From Uliginosibacterium sp. (GTDB lineage: Bacteria > Pseudomonadota > Gammaproteobacteria > Burkholderiales > Rhodocyclaceae), in contig JADKDZ010000010.1 of assembly GCA_016718265.1 (NCBI GenBank), positions 62,001-126,000 of the forward strand: a stretch of DNA of 64,000 nt. The letters run 5' to 3'. Shown piece by piece: positions 1-8,523 of the stretch; position 1 is the first letter of the stretch, and each line of letters begins with the position of its first letter. The position numbers and the translations under genes were made by a program. The notes under the pieces are model-generated. The model was not told where the DNA came from and searched no databases. It was given only the letters and a program-made list of their open reading frames with translations.

Positions 1-717
1 GGGCGTCAGCTTCCAGCGGCTCTCCAGGTTCTGCCAGATCTCTCCCAGCGTGTCCGTGAAGCCGCTCAGCGGGCCGACGTGGGTAAAGCGCGCGTAGCGC
101 TGCGCCGGCACCGTGGTTCGCGTCATGCCGTCGGGCACAGAGGCGCCTGCTGGCGTATGGCCGCCGGCAAAGTAGTGGAAGCGATCCGCGTCGATGCGGA
201 TGCAGACGCCGTAGTAAGCCGGCAGGTCCTGCAGCCCGCTTTCGACGCAGCACCGCTGGTTGAACGTGTCCCACAGCGCCGGAATCGGGCTTGCGTCCGT
301 GCAGATATGTGACAGGCCGGTGACGTCGAAAGCAGGCAGGTCGACGATGGCAGGGTCTTTGAGCATGGCATTTCCTTTCTCGATGAGCGAGATGTATTGG
401 TCGAGTTCATCCAGCAAACGGGAACGCTCCGCAAGCTCCTTGACCAGCTGGCTGCGGTGCTCGCGCAAAAAGTCCGCGAACTGTTGTGCATCGTCGAGCG
501 TGCCAGCCTTGCGCAGCGCCTGGATCTGTTCCAGCGGGACCGCCAGACGCCGCAGGTGCAGGATGCGCTGCAGGGGCGCAATCTGCTCTGCGCTGTAGTA
601 GCGGTAGCTGGTGTCCGCGCGCACCCGCGCGGGCGGAAACAGGCCGATGGCGTCGTAATGCCGCAGGGTTCGCGTGGTAATGCCCAACAGCCGGGCGAGC
701 TGGCCGATCTGGATCAT
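1..717 (-). CDS. MerR-family regulator with GyrI-like effector domain (3' end cut by window edge)
   Basis: A reading frame opens at an ATG at 717 on the minus strand and runs without a stop for 239 codons to the window edge, so the C-terminus is missing. The N-terminus starts MIQIGQLARLLGITTRTLRH and continues into YDAIGLFPP and YRYYS, the classic MerR winged-helix DNA-binding pattern. Residues about 75-115 form a charged helix typical of the MerR dimerisation coiled coil. From about residue 125 the sequence (PAFDVTGLSH, YYGVCIRID, FTHVGPL) resembles the GyrI-like/AraC effector-binding domain, as in BmrR- or TipA-type multidrug-sensing regulators. It is probably a one-component activator that senses a small hydrophobic ligand; the target is unknown. 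It is divergent in function from, though co-directional with, the nitrite operon upstream of it. Confidence 0.85.
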   Translation of the reverse strand, partial: MIQIGQLARLLGITTRTLRHYDAIGLFPPARVRADTSYRYYSAEQIAPLQRILHLRRLAVPLEQIQALRKAGTLDDAQQFADFLREHRSQLVKELAERSRLLDELDQYISLIEKGNAMLKDPAIVDLPAFDVTGLSHICTDASPIPALWDTFNQRCCVESGLQDLPAYYGVCIRIDADRFHYFAGGHTPAGASVPDGMTRTTVPAQRYARFTHVGPLSGFTDTLGEIWQNLESRWKLTP

Positions 718-805
718 GAAAGCACTCCGTGTTTGCTGGGCAACACAATCAGGCTTGCCGCAGCGGCAAAGTCAACAGGTGTGCATTATCGCCGCGTCGG
801 TGTGA

Positions 806-2536
806 TCAGTGGCCGATGGCGCGGAGCACGAGCAGGCCGATGGCGAGCAAGGACGAGAGGGCCGTCGTGCACTTCCAGAACAGCAGCGGATCGCGTTCGA
901 TGAAAGGCTGCCGCTGCGTGGAAGCAAAGCGGGTGTCGGGGTGGCGCAGGTCGTGTATGAATTCCGAGACGGCTTCCTGCCGCAGCGCTGCATCGGGCTG
1001 CAGCGCCTTCTCCAGCACCTGATCGAGCCACGCCGGCAATTCCGGGCGATAGAGGCGGACTGGCGCATAGTGAAGTTTGCGCAGATCCTTGGGGGTGCGG
1101 ATGCGGGCAGCGTCCAGGCCATAGGGCAGGCGGCCGCACAACATCTGGTAGGTGATTGCGGCCAGCGCAAACAGATCCGCGCGCGGGCTGCCGCCCTTGC
1201 CCAGAAGATATTCCGGCGCCATGTACTGCAGGCTGCCCGGGGCGGCGGCTGGGCTACCCGTTGGTAGTCCCTCTGCCAGCCCAGCCACGTGGGCAGACGC
1301 CAGGTCGATCAGTTTGACCGTGCCATCCGCATCGATCATCACGTTCTCCGGGCGCAAGTCCTGATGCAGCATCTCCCGATGATGCAGTGCCTGCAGGCCG
1401 GCGCCCAGCTGCTCGATGAGCGTACGCACCGGCTCTAGCGCGGGGCGAGGGTGATCCGCCATCCATTGCGCCAGCGTCGGCCCCTCGATGTACTCCATAG
1501 CGACAAAAAGAGAATGCCGTGCGCGCTCGCCCATCCAGGGCCGGATCACGTGCGGGCTGTGTACCCGGCGAGCGACCCACTCCTCCAGCACGAAGCCGTC
1601 GAGATAGGCTGCGTTCTCGCGCAGATCGGTCGCCGGCGTCTTCAGCACGAGCTGCTGACCGCTGGCCTCGTCAACCGCCAGATGAATATGGCTGCGCGCC
1701 GTCACCTGCAGCGCGCGCAAGACCCGGAAGCCCTCGAACAGCATGCCCGCTTGCAGCGGCGGCGGCAGGGCCAGACCCTCGCGTCGGCGCTGCGGCAGGG
1801 GCAGGGCATCCTCTTCAAGGGTCTCGATGCGCAGAACCAGCACGGTCGCGTCATCCGTGCTGCCGCGGGTGCGGGCTAGCTCCACCAAATCACGCGCCAC
1901 AGCGTCGAGATCGTCGCTGTGGCGGGCAAGCGCTGCGTGAACATCGGCGGCCGTGAAATGCGTGTAGGCGCCATCGGTTGCGAGCAGGTAGACCTCTTGC
2001 GGCACCGCTTCCCAGCTGTGGTAGTCGATCTCGACGCTGGCATTCGCACCCAGTGCACGCGCGAGATACTCTTCGGCGGCCGACAGTCGCAGGCGGTGGT
2101 CTTCTGTGAGCTGCTCCAGCGCGTGCGCATGCAAGCGAAAGACACGTGCATCGCCTACGTGGAAAAGATGAAAATCGCGTCCCTTGAGGATCAAGGCCGT
2201 GAAGGTGCAGACGTAGCCCCGATCAGCGTCGAAGCGGCCCTCGCCACGCTGCGTCTGAGCATGCAACCAGGAGTTGGTCGCGCCGATGATGCCCTGCGCC
2301 GCCCGGCGGACCGACCAGGCTTCGGAGGTGGCGTAGTAGTCGTCGAGAAAGCTGCGCACGGCGGTCTGGCTGGCCAGCTGGCTCACCGCGCTGGAGCTGA
2401 TGCCATCGGCAATCGCCAGCGCGATGCCTTTGCTGAGCCGCGCGTGGCCTTCGGGCAGTATCGCCCCATGAAAGTCCTGATTCTGCGCGTGATCACCCGC
2501 CTGGGAGTGCTGGCCGAGACTGACATGGGGCCGCAT
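806..2536 (-). CDS. Bifunctional PP2C-type phosphatase / serine-threonine kinase, membrane anchored
   Basis: The 576-residue protein fuses two opposing activities. Residues 1-240 are a PP2C phosphatase domain, with metal-ligand aspartates visible in AIADGIS (Asp44), HVGDAR (Asp129), LATDGAY (Asp188) and STDDATV (Asp228/229). Residues about 265-530 are a Hanks-type kinase domain, with Lys299 in VLKTP, catalytic loop HQDLRPEN (Asp393), DLA at 411-413 where DFG is usual, and MAPE at 439-442. The last 25 residues hold one hydrophobic helix (SSLLAIGLLVL), so the enzyme is probably tail-anchored. It begins 5 bases after the stop of the FNT nitrite channel gene and is the last gene of the nirB-nirD-channel operon. 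A kinase gene also lies beside nitrite or nitrate assimilation genes in Pseudomonas, which suggests a regulatory role in nitrogen uptake; its substrates are unknown. Confidence 0.88.
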   Translation of the reverse strand: MRPHVSLGQHSQAGDHAQNQDFHGAILPEGHARLSKGIALAIADGISSSAVSQLASQTAVRSFLDDYYATSEAWSVRRAAQGIIGATNSWLHAQTQRGEGRFDADRGYVCTFTALILKGRDFHLFHVGDARVFRLHAHALEQLTEDHRLRLSAAEEYLARALGANASVEIDYHSWEAVPQEVYLLATDGAYTHFTAADVHAALARHSDDLDAVARDLVELARTRGSTDDATVLVLRIETLEEDALPLPQRRREGLALPPPLQAGMLFEGFRVLRALQVTARSHIHLAVDEASGQQLVLKTPATDLRENAAYLDGFVLEEWVARRVHSPHVIRPWMGERARHSLFVAMEYIEGPTLAQWMADHPRPALEPVRTLIEQLGAGLQALHHREMLHQDLRPENVMIDADGTVKLIDLASAHVAGLAEGLPTGSPAAAPGSLQYMAPEYLLGKGGSPRADLFALAAITYQMLCGRLPYGLDAARIRTPKDLRKLHYAPVRLYRPELPAWLDQVLEKALQPDAALRQEAVSEFIHDLRHPDTRFASTQRQPFIERDPLLFWKCTTALSSLLAIGLLVLRAIGH

Positions 2537-2541
2537 CGTGG

Positions 2542-3354
2542 TCAGGCGAGCTTACGCTTCGGCGCTGTTTTGTAATGCGTGGAATACAAGGTGGCGCCAA
2601 CGAATGTGAGCCCGCCGACGAGATTGCCCAGCACGGTCGGGATCTCGTTCCAGAGCATGTAATCCATGAAGGTGAAGTTGCCGCCCAGCATCAGGCCGGA
2701 CGGAAAGAGATACATGTTCACGATGCTGTGCTCGAAGCCCATATAGAAGAACACCAGAATCGGCATCCACATGGCAATCACCTTGCCGGAGACGCTGGTC
2801 GACATCATCGCCGCGACCACGCCAGTCGACACCATCCAGTTGCACATCACGGCGCGGATGAACAGCGTCAGCATGCCGGCAGCGCCATGGGCAGCATAGC
2901 CGACTGTGCGCCCTTCGCCGATATGGCCGATCTTCTGTCCGATGGCGTTCGGTGCTTCCGAGAAACCATTGGTGAAGATGATCGCCATGAACACCGCGAC
3001 GGTCAGCGCACCCGCGAAATTGCCGACGAATACCAGCGCCCAGTTGCGCATCACGCTGCCCCAGGTGGCGCCGGGGCGCTTGTCGAGCACCGCCAGCGGT
3101 GCCAGCGTGAAGACGCCGGTCAGCAGGTCAAAGCCCAGCAGGTAGAGCATGCAGAAACCCACCGGGAAGAGCAGGGCCCCGACAAGCGGGTTGCCGGTGT
3201 TGACGCTGACGGAGACCGCAAAGGCTGCCGCCAGGGCCAGGATGGCGCCGGCCATGTAGGCGCGGACCAGGGTGTCGCGCGTGGACATCAGCAGTTTGGA
3301 TTCGCCGGCGTCCACCATTTTGGTGACGAACTCAGCAGGAGCAAGATAGGCCAT
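2542..3354 (-). CDS. nirC: Formate/nitrite transporter (FNT) family channel, probable nitrite channel
   Basis: A 270-residue polytopic membrane protein. It has six hydrophobic stretches and FNT-type sequences such as GNFAGAL, MCNWMVSTG and the segment FVTKMVDAGESKL near the N-terminus. The family forms pentameric inner-membrane channels for formate, nitrite or hydrosulfide. Position in the operon directly after nirB and nirD argues for nitrite, giving uptake or release of the nitrite that NirBD reduces. The gene lies 30 bases downstream of nirD and 5 bases upstream of the kinase/phosphatase gene, so the four are almost certainly cotranscribed. The symbol nirC is assigned from family and context; the substrate is inferred. 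Confidence 0.85.
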   Translation of the reverse strand: MAYLAPAEFVTKMVDAGESKLLMSTRDTLVRAYMAGAILALAAAFAVSVSVNTGNPLVGALLFPVGFCMLYLLGFDLLTGVFTLAPLAVLDKRPGATWGSVMRNWALVFVGNFAGALTVAVFMAIIFTNGFSEAPNAIGQKIGHIGEGRTVGYAAHGAAGMLTLFIRAVMCNWMVSTGVVAAMMSTSVSGKVIAMWMPILVFFYMGFEHSIVNMYLFPSGLMLGGNFTFMDYMLWNEIPTVLGNLVGGLTFVGATLYSTHYKTAPKRKLA

Positions 3355-3384
3355 GGTGTTCTCTCTGTTGTAGGTGTGTGGGTG

Positions 3385-3723
3385 TCAGGCCAGGGCGACC
3401 TGAACGATGTTGTTGTCGATCCGCACCGCATGGGCGCGAACCGAGTGCTGCGGTTCTTCCAGGCACTCGCCGGTGGCGAGGTCGAAGTGGTTCTTGTAGA
3501 GCGGTGAAGCCACCACGACCCGCTCGCCCAGGCTGCCGATCAGGCCGCGCGAGAGCACGCTGGCGCCGGACTTGGGGTCGATGTTGTCGATGGCATGGAA
3601 GGCGCTGTCGCCGATCCGGAAGACCGCGACATGGCGGCCCTCGACCAGGGCGCAGACGCCGGTGTTGGGCAGGATCTCGCTGGCGGCGCAAACGGCGGTC
3701 CAGCTCAGGGTTTCGCTTGTCAT
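3385..3723 (-). CDS. nirD: Nitrite reductase (NADH) small subunit
   Basis: A 112-residue Rieske-like fold protein of the NirD type, starting MTSETLSWTAVCAASEILPN. It has SPLYKNHFDLATGEC and a run ending VRAHAVRIDNNIVQVAL, which match the NirD pattern. NirD subunits keep the Rieske fold but usually lack the iron-sulfur ligands, and the expected CxH and CxxH pairs are not seen here. It partners with the flavin- and siroheme-bearing NirB subunit to reduce nitrite to ammonium in the cytoplasm with NADH. The gene follows nirB by 21 bases on the same strand. Confidence 0.92.
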   Translation of the reverse strand: MTSETLSWTAVCAASEILPNTGVCALVEGRHVAVFRIGDSAFHAIDNIDPKSGASVLSRGLIGSLGERVVVASPLYKNHFDLATGECLEEPQHSVRAHAVRIDNNIVQVALA

Positions 3724-3744
3724 GACGTGTATTCCTGTGTGTGC

Positions 3745-6273
3745 TCAGGCCGGTTGGCCTTCGGTTTCTTCAAGGCGCTCTTCCGCGCGTGCCGGGCGGA
3801 CCTGGCCACGCTCCTCGACGAAGACAATCCGCTTGTCCGCCTCGGTGCTGTTGACGAAGGTACGGAAGCGCTTGCGGGTCTCCGGATTGGTGACGGCGGC
3901 CTTCCATTCGCACTGATAGGTGTCCACCACATGCTGCATCTGCGCTTCGAGCTCGGCACTGATGCCCAGCGAATCGCCGATCAGCACCTGCTTCAGGTAA
4001 TCCAGCCCGCCTTCGAGGTTCTCGCGCCAGGTGCTGGTGCGCTGCAGGCGGTCGGCCGTCTTCACATAGAACATCAGGAAACGGTCGATCAGGCGGATCA
4101 GATCAGCTTTTGAGAGGTCTGCCGCGATCAGCTCCGCATGGCGTGGCTTCATGCCGCCGTTGCCGCAGACGTAAAGATTCCAGCCGCGCTCGGTGGCGAT
4201 GATGCCAACATCCTTGCCCTGCGCTTCGGCGCATTCACGGGTGCAGCCGGAAACGCCGAACTTGATCTTGTGCGGCGCGCGCAAGCCCTTGTAGCGATTC
4301 TCCAGCTCGACCGCGAGGCCGACCGAGTCATCCACGCCGTAGCGGCACCAGGTCGAGCCGACGCAGCTCTTCACGGTACGCAGCGCCTTGCCATACGCAT
4401 GGCCGGATTCGAAGCCTGCTGCGATCAGTTCTTCCCAGATCAGCGGCAGCTGCTCGACGCGGGCGCCGAACATGTCGACACGGGCGCCACCGGTCACCTT
4501 GGTGTAGAGGCCATACTTCTTGGCGATCTGGCCGACGGCGATCAGCCCGTCCGGCGTCACCTCGCCACCCGGCATGCGCGGCACGACGGAGTAGGTGCCG
4601 TCCTTCTGGATGTTGCCAAGGAAGTAGTCATTCGAATCCTGCAGGCTGGCAAGCTCGCCTTTCAGCACGAAGTCATTCCAGCACGAGGCGAAGATGCTCG
4701 CCGCGGTCGGCTTGCAGATATCGCAGCCCAGGCCTTTGCCATGCTTGTCGAGCAGTTCGGAGAAGCTCTTGATCTGGCCGACGCGGATGAGGTGGTAAAG
4801 CTCCTGGCGCGAGTAGGGGAAGTGCTCGCAGAGGTGGTTGTTCACCGCCATGCCGCGCTTGGCCATTTCCGACTTCATGATCTGTGTGACCAGCGGCACG
4901 CAGCCACCACAGGTGGAGCCCGCCTTGGTGCAGGTTTTCATCGCCCCGATTGTGGTGGCGCCGTCGCCCACCGCCGCGCAGATCTGGCCTTTGGTGACGT
5001 TGTTGCAGGAGCAGATCTGGGCGCTGTCGGGCAGGGCATCGGGCCCCAGCCCAGGTTTGGCCTTGCCATCCGACGAAGGCAGGATCAGGAATTCCGGATC
5101 GGCTGGCAGCGTGATGCCATTCAGGCACATCTGCAGCAGGGTGCCGTATTCGTCAGCATTGCCGATCAGCACGGCGCCGAGCAGCTTCTTGCCGTCCGGG
5201 CTGACGACGATCTTCTTGTAGATCTGCTTCGCCTCATCGGTGTAACGGAAGCTGCGGCTGCCCGCGGTCTTGCCATGGGCATCACCAATGCTCGCCACGT
5301 CGACGCCCATCAGCTTCAGCTTGGTGCTCATGTCGGCGCCGGTGAAGCGCGCATCCGCCTGCCCGCCAATGTGCGCAGCTGCGATGCGCGCCATGTCATA
5401 GCCAGGCGCCACCAGGCCGAAGATCTGGTCGTTCCACGCCGCGCACTCGCCGATGGCATACACATCGTGATCCGAGCTGCGGCAGTGGTCGTCGATGGCG
5501 ATGCCGCCGCGTGCGCCGACCGGCAGCGCATTCGTCCGCGCCAGTTCGTCACGCGGGCGAATCCCCGCCGAGAACACGATCATGTCGGCTTCCAGACGGC
5601 TGCCGTCCGCGAACACCATACGGTGGCGGGCGGTCATGCCATTCGTGATCTCGGTGGTGCTGCGGCTGGTGTGCACCTTGACGCCCAGCTCTTCTATCTT
5701 GTTGCGCAGGATGCGGCCGCCCTCGTCATCGACCTGCACGGTCATCAAGCGGGGCGCGAATTCGACCACATGCGTTTCCAGCCCGAGGTCGCGCAGCGCC
5801 TTGGCGCATTCCAGGCCCAGCAAACCACCGCCCACCACCACGCCGCTGCGGGCATGCTTGCCGGCCGCGGTCATCGCTTCCAGGTCTTCAATCGTGCGGT
5901 AGACGAAGCAGTTCTCGCGGTCACTGCCCTTGAGCGGGGGGACGAAGGGGTAAGAGCCGGTGGCGAGCACCAGCTTGTCATAGGCCAGCACCTCCCCGTC
6001 CGGCAGCGTGACCGTCTTTTTGCGCCGGTCGATTGCGGAAAGGCGCGTATTCAGGCGCAGCTTGAAGCCGCTCTCCTCGAAGAATCCGGGCTCGACGAGT
6101 GAGAGGTCTTCCGCGGACTTTCCGGCGAAGAACTCGGAGAGGTGGACGCGGTCGTAGGCCGGGCGAGGCTCTTCGCACAGCACCGTCACGTCGAGTCCGG
6201 GTGTCTTCTGCTCGTGCAGGGCTTCGAGGAATTTATGGCCAACCATGCCGTGGCCTACGAGAACGATTTTCAT
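3745..6273 (-). CDS. nirB: Nitrite reductase (NADH) large subunit
   Basis: The 842-residue product matches the usual NirB length of about 840. The N-terminus holds an FAD-binding glycine motif (VLVGHGMVGHKF), and a second NAD-binding glycine motif (GVVVGGGLLGLE) follows near residue 145. A BFD-like [2Fe-2S] domain has Cys421, Cys423, Cys455 and Cys458 (CSC and CGGC). The siroheme-[4Fe-4S] ligands are Cys637/643 in CVGSTWC and Cys677/681 in GCTREC. The enzyme carries out six-electron reduction of nitrite to ammonium for nitrogen assimilation. The ATG at 6273 is preferred because GGTGAG lies just upstream and MKIVLVGHGMVG is the family's usual beginning; an in-frame ATG at 6312 would add 13 residues. 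It heads the operon with nirD, the FNT channel and the kinase/phosphatase. Confidence 0.95.
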   Translation of the reverse strand: MKIVLVGHGMVGHKFLEALHEQKTPGLDVTVLCEEPRPAYDRVHLSEFFAGKSAEDLSLVEPGFFEESGFKLRLNTRLSAIDRRKKTVTLPDGEVLAYDKLVLATGSYPFVPPLKGSDRENCFVYRTIEDLEAMTAAGKHARSGVVVGGGLLGLECAKALRDLGLETHVVEFAPRLMTVQVDDEGGRILRNKIEELGVKVHTSRSTTEITNGMTARHRMVFADGSRLEADMIVFSAGIRPRDELARTNALPVGARGGIAIDDHCRSSDHDVYAIGECAAWNDQIFGLVAPGYDMARIAAAHIGGQADARFTGADMSTKLKLMGVDVASIGDAHGKTAGSRSFRYTDEAKQIYKKIVVSPDGKKLLGAVLIGNADEYGTLLQMCLNGITLPADPEFLILPSSDGKAKPGLGPDALPDSAQICSCNNVTKGQICAAVGDGATTIGAMKTCTKAGSTCGGCVPLVTQIMKSEMAKRGMAVNNHLCEHFPYSRQELYHLIRVGQIKSFSELLDKHGKGLGCDICKPTAASIFASCWNDFVLKGELASLQDSNDYFLGNIQKDGTYSVVPRMPGGEVTPDGLIAVGQIAKKYGLYTKVTGGARVDMFGARVEQLPLIWEELIAAGFESGHAYGKALRTVKSCVGSTWCRYGVDDSVGLAVELENRYKGLRAPHKIKFGVSGCTRECAEAQGKDVGIIATERGWNLYVCGNGGMKPRHAELIAADLSKADLIRLIDRFLMFYVKTADRLQRTSTWRENLEGGLDYLKQVLIGDSLGISAELEAQMQHVVDTYQCEWKAAVTNPETRKRFRTFVNSTEADKRIVFVEERGQVRPARAEERLEETEGQPA

Positions 6274-6437
6274 GTCTGGTCTCACCGTCAGGTCCTGGGG
6301 CGGCTTGACCATCGGACCCGGCTGACCGAGTCCTCAGACATGAGCTCCCCCGCAGAACGCAAAATCAATTCGGGATGGATTTGCCGGTCAGAGGCGCGAG
6401 GCTCTGGTTCCGGATTTCGCCTTCGTTGGCGGAAGCA

Positions 6438-6472
6438 ATCAAGCTCAACGCAGCACTGCTATTGAGCTTGAT
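6438..6472 (-). promoter_or_regulatory. Long inverted repeat in the nirB upstream region (candidate leader hairpin or operator)
   Basis: Two perfect 11-base arms (ATCAAGCTCAA at 6438-6448 and TTGAGCTTGAT at 6462-6472) enclose 13 bases that themselves contain GCAG/CTGC. The element lies about 165 bases upstream of the nirB start and can be read as a stem-loop in a transcribed leader or as a symmetric operator. Assimilatory nitrite operons are often controlled by leader hairpins bound by ANTAR proteins such as NasR or NasT, which would fit, but no separate terminator hairpin was identified. The part TTGATCAAGCTCAA also loosely resembles an FNR-type site. The remaining upstream DNA to 6586 shows nothing else recognisable. 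Confidence 0.4.
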
Positions 6473-6586
6473 CAAATAAAGCAGTTTCTGTGCCTAAGGC
6501 TTGGGCTTTGATTTTTCAGGAAAAAATCTGGCGGGCGTTCTTTGCCTTGCCCAGCGATGGTGCGAGGGAACCGCGACGGTGCCTGA

Positions 6587-6997
6587 TCAGCCGAGCGCCG
6601 CCAACTGGCGCACCAGAAACTGGCGGCTCGCTTCATCGGTGCTGAGTCCGATGGCGCGTGCGCAGGCTTGCAAATGCGCCTTCTCTATCCATGCGGTTAC
6701 TGCGGTTCTGGTTGGTTCAGTCAGCTCAAACTGCACGGGGCGCTGGGTCTTTCGCTGAATGACCATTGCACGCATCAGGATTTGATGCCCGTGAGTAATG
6801 TCTCGAACACGCAGATTGACCAGGTCGCAACCACGTAACTTGCTATCAATAGCCAAGTTGAACATAGCTAAGTCGCGCACATGGCCTTCGTTCTGCAGAT
6901 GGATCCGGATCGCCCAGATATCTTTGGGTTTGAGAGGGGGCTTTTGCCCAATCAGTTTGCCTTTGTTCCAGGGTTCTCGATGATGAGTGGTTTCCAT
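6587..6997 (-). pseudogene. Tyrosine recombinase (phage integrase family), C-terminally truncated
   Basis: The 136-residue frame begins METTHHREPWNKGKLIGQKP and contains RDLAMFNLAIDSKLRGCDLV, a signature of short (about 200-residue) stand-alone tyrosine recombinases, where the Arg of SKLRGCDL is the first catalytic arginine. The part that should hold the H-x-x-R box and the nucleophilic tyrosine is missing: the frame ends after about 30 further residues of unrelated-looking sequence. It is therefore probably an inactive remnant. It borders the AT-richer island at 7.4-9.9 kb and may mark how that island arrived. Confidence 0.7.
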
Positions 6998-7440
6998 GAC
7001 GATAGACTCCTACTGTTGATAGGATTTTTAATCTGGCTCATGGAACAAAAGACCGCTTTCGGGAAGGATGGGGGATACGTACAATCGGCCAGGAAGAGAC
7101 AATCGAATAAGTTATCCGTCCGGCCGCTATGCTGGGGATTGCTGCCGTCGCATTTATCGCACCAGTGGCCCATCCTGTGAGCTAACGTGAGGGTGATACT
7201 GGCGTCAGCATTTGCACCGTAAGTTTCATTTTGTAATTTTCACGGATTGCGAGCAATGCCTGAATCCCCTGTAGTTTTCAACAGCAAGAAACCCATATGA
7301 CTCGTTTATCAAGCTACATTCAAATAGCGTTGGTAGCATGCCGTCGTTACCCTCCTCATACGGGTTTGGCCGCACACTATGCAGCCAACAGCAGGCCAGT
7401 CTTCGGCTGAATCTACGTAAATAGCTTTGGCAAGATACAG
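6998..7440. other. Intergenic DNA between recombinase fragment and island operon
   Basis: This stretch is AT-richer than the flanking chromosome. I see no convincing gene, tRNA or attachment-site repeat here; short open frames on both strands lack ribosome binding sites and family features. A promoter for the operon that starts at 7441 would be expected within the last 150 bases. Confidence 0.4.
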
Positions 7441-7780
7441 ATGCCCAGAGACACAGAAATAGTTCTCGCGGATATCGAAAAAACCCTGTCTGACGAATCA
7501 AGGAGACCTCGGACACGCGAGGAAATTGAAAAACTTCAGGAACGGCTTAAGGGGTGTAGTCAATGCCTTATCACCTAACACGCAAGAACAAATCCTCCCA
7601 CGTCTCGTACCCCGCCGTTGGGAAATTCAAGCACTGTGGCTTCTAGCGTCGGAAAATCAGCCACCAGGTTCAGACATTGGTGCCATTCGGGCGCTTGCGG
7701 ATGAAATTGACCTTCTGCACGCAAACTCACCTGCAGACGTCGCAGACACTTTGTCGCGCAATTGGCACAAAGAGAAATAG
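7441..7780 (+). pseudogene. N-terminal part of a frame-interrupted hypothetical gene (continues into 7762-8523)
   Basis: From the ATG at 7441 the frame reads MPRDTEIVLADIEKTLSDES and on to EEIEKLQERLKG, then stops at 7578. If one G is dropped from the GGGG run at 7551-7554, the next frame continues smoothly as GVVNALSPNTQEQILPRL and runs to a stop at 7780. Near 7757-7762 a second shift in the opposite sense returns to the first frame as LAQREIALRESIAKL, which is the long frame ending at 8523. The two shifts compensate, so the natural reading is a single protein of about 360 residues spanning 7441-8523. Whether the indels are sequencing errors, decay or real recoding cannot be told from the sequence. 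No family is recognised. Confidence 0.5.
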
Positions 7781-8523
7781 CACTTCGCGAAAGTATCGCG
7801 AAATTGAGCGCTTCCGCACTTAAGGCAAAGAAGCACTTGCTGCGGAAAAAGATACAAATGCCATCGATACAGCCATTAGAGGGACTGGCAGGGTTCGAGG
7901 ATGACGAGTGCAAAGCACTTGCCTACCAGTTGGGACTTCGCCGTGAAATCGACGCCAGTGAGGCAGACTTGAGCGCACTGGAAAAACTAGAGACGAGAAA
8001 TCTTCGAGCCTATGGTCTGGCAAAGGTAAACCAAGGGCTAACTGACCTGAAACTTCGCGTAGTGTTAAATGCAAAGAAGTTTGGTAACTCAAACAAAGGT
8101 ATCGAACAACTTGCTGGCTTGGATCGACGAGTGTCAGACTTGCTTGATAAAGAGTTAAAGCTCGCTCGTGCTGAAGCTCAACGGAAAAGTCGGGATTACC
8201 AGACATGGGCGCTGACGCAACTCAAGGCAGTGCCAACGTTTGATGTGCTACTCGATGTTGAGTTTGCCAAGGTGGCCAGTATGGTTGACCGCAAGAATCC
8301 ATTATCCAAGGCTCACCAAGATGCCGAAGAGCGGGCAATGAACGAGTTGGGCAGAATAATGAACGTTCGGATTGCCCCAATAAATCAGGCGCTCTTAGAT
8401 GAAGCGGTAGCGACGTGGTACCGCAAGGTATTTCAAGATCGATTTGATAAGTTGAGCGAATCACACAAGCTGAAGGTTGTAATCGCGTTCGCTACAACAG
8501 ACAAGCGGTCAATAGAGCAATGA
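7762..8523 (+). CDS. Hypothetical charged, helix-rich protein, first gene of island operon
   Basis: The open frame begins at a TTG (7762) without a clear Shine-Dalgarno; an ATG at 7858 is an alternative, but the frame more likely is the C-terminal two thirds of a larger gene starting at 7441. The 253 residues are rich in Lys, Arg, Glu and Leu with alternating hydrophobic spacing (for example LLDKELKLARAEAQRKSRDY), suggesting long helices or coiled coil. There is no signal peptide or membrane segment. Its TGA overlaps the ATG of the next gene as ATGA at 8520-8523, a sign of translational coupling. Codon use is much less GC-rich than that of the surrounding chromosome, as expected for transferred DNA. 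I do not recognise a family. Confidence 0.65.
   Translation: MAQREIALRESIAKLSASALKAKKHLLRKKIQMPSIQPLEGLAGFEDDECKALAYQLGLRREIDASEADLSALEKLETRNLRAYGLAKVNQGLTDLKLRVVLNAKKFGNSNKGIEQLAGLDRRVSDLLDKELKLARAEAQRKSRDYQTWALTQLKAVPTFDVLLDVEFAKVASMVDRKNPLSKAHQDAEERAMNELGRIMNVRIAPINQALLDEAVATWYRKVFQDRFDKLSESHKLKVVIAFATTDKRSIEQ

Noticed and set aside
4138..6102. Long plus-strand frame opposite nirB
   Set aside because: It overlaps the NirB catalytic motifs entirely and has an antisense-type composition with no recognisable domain.
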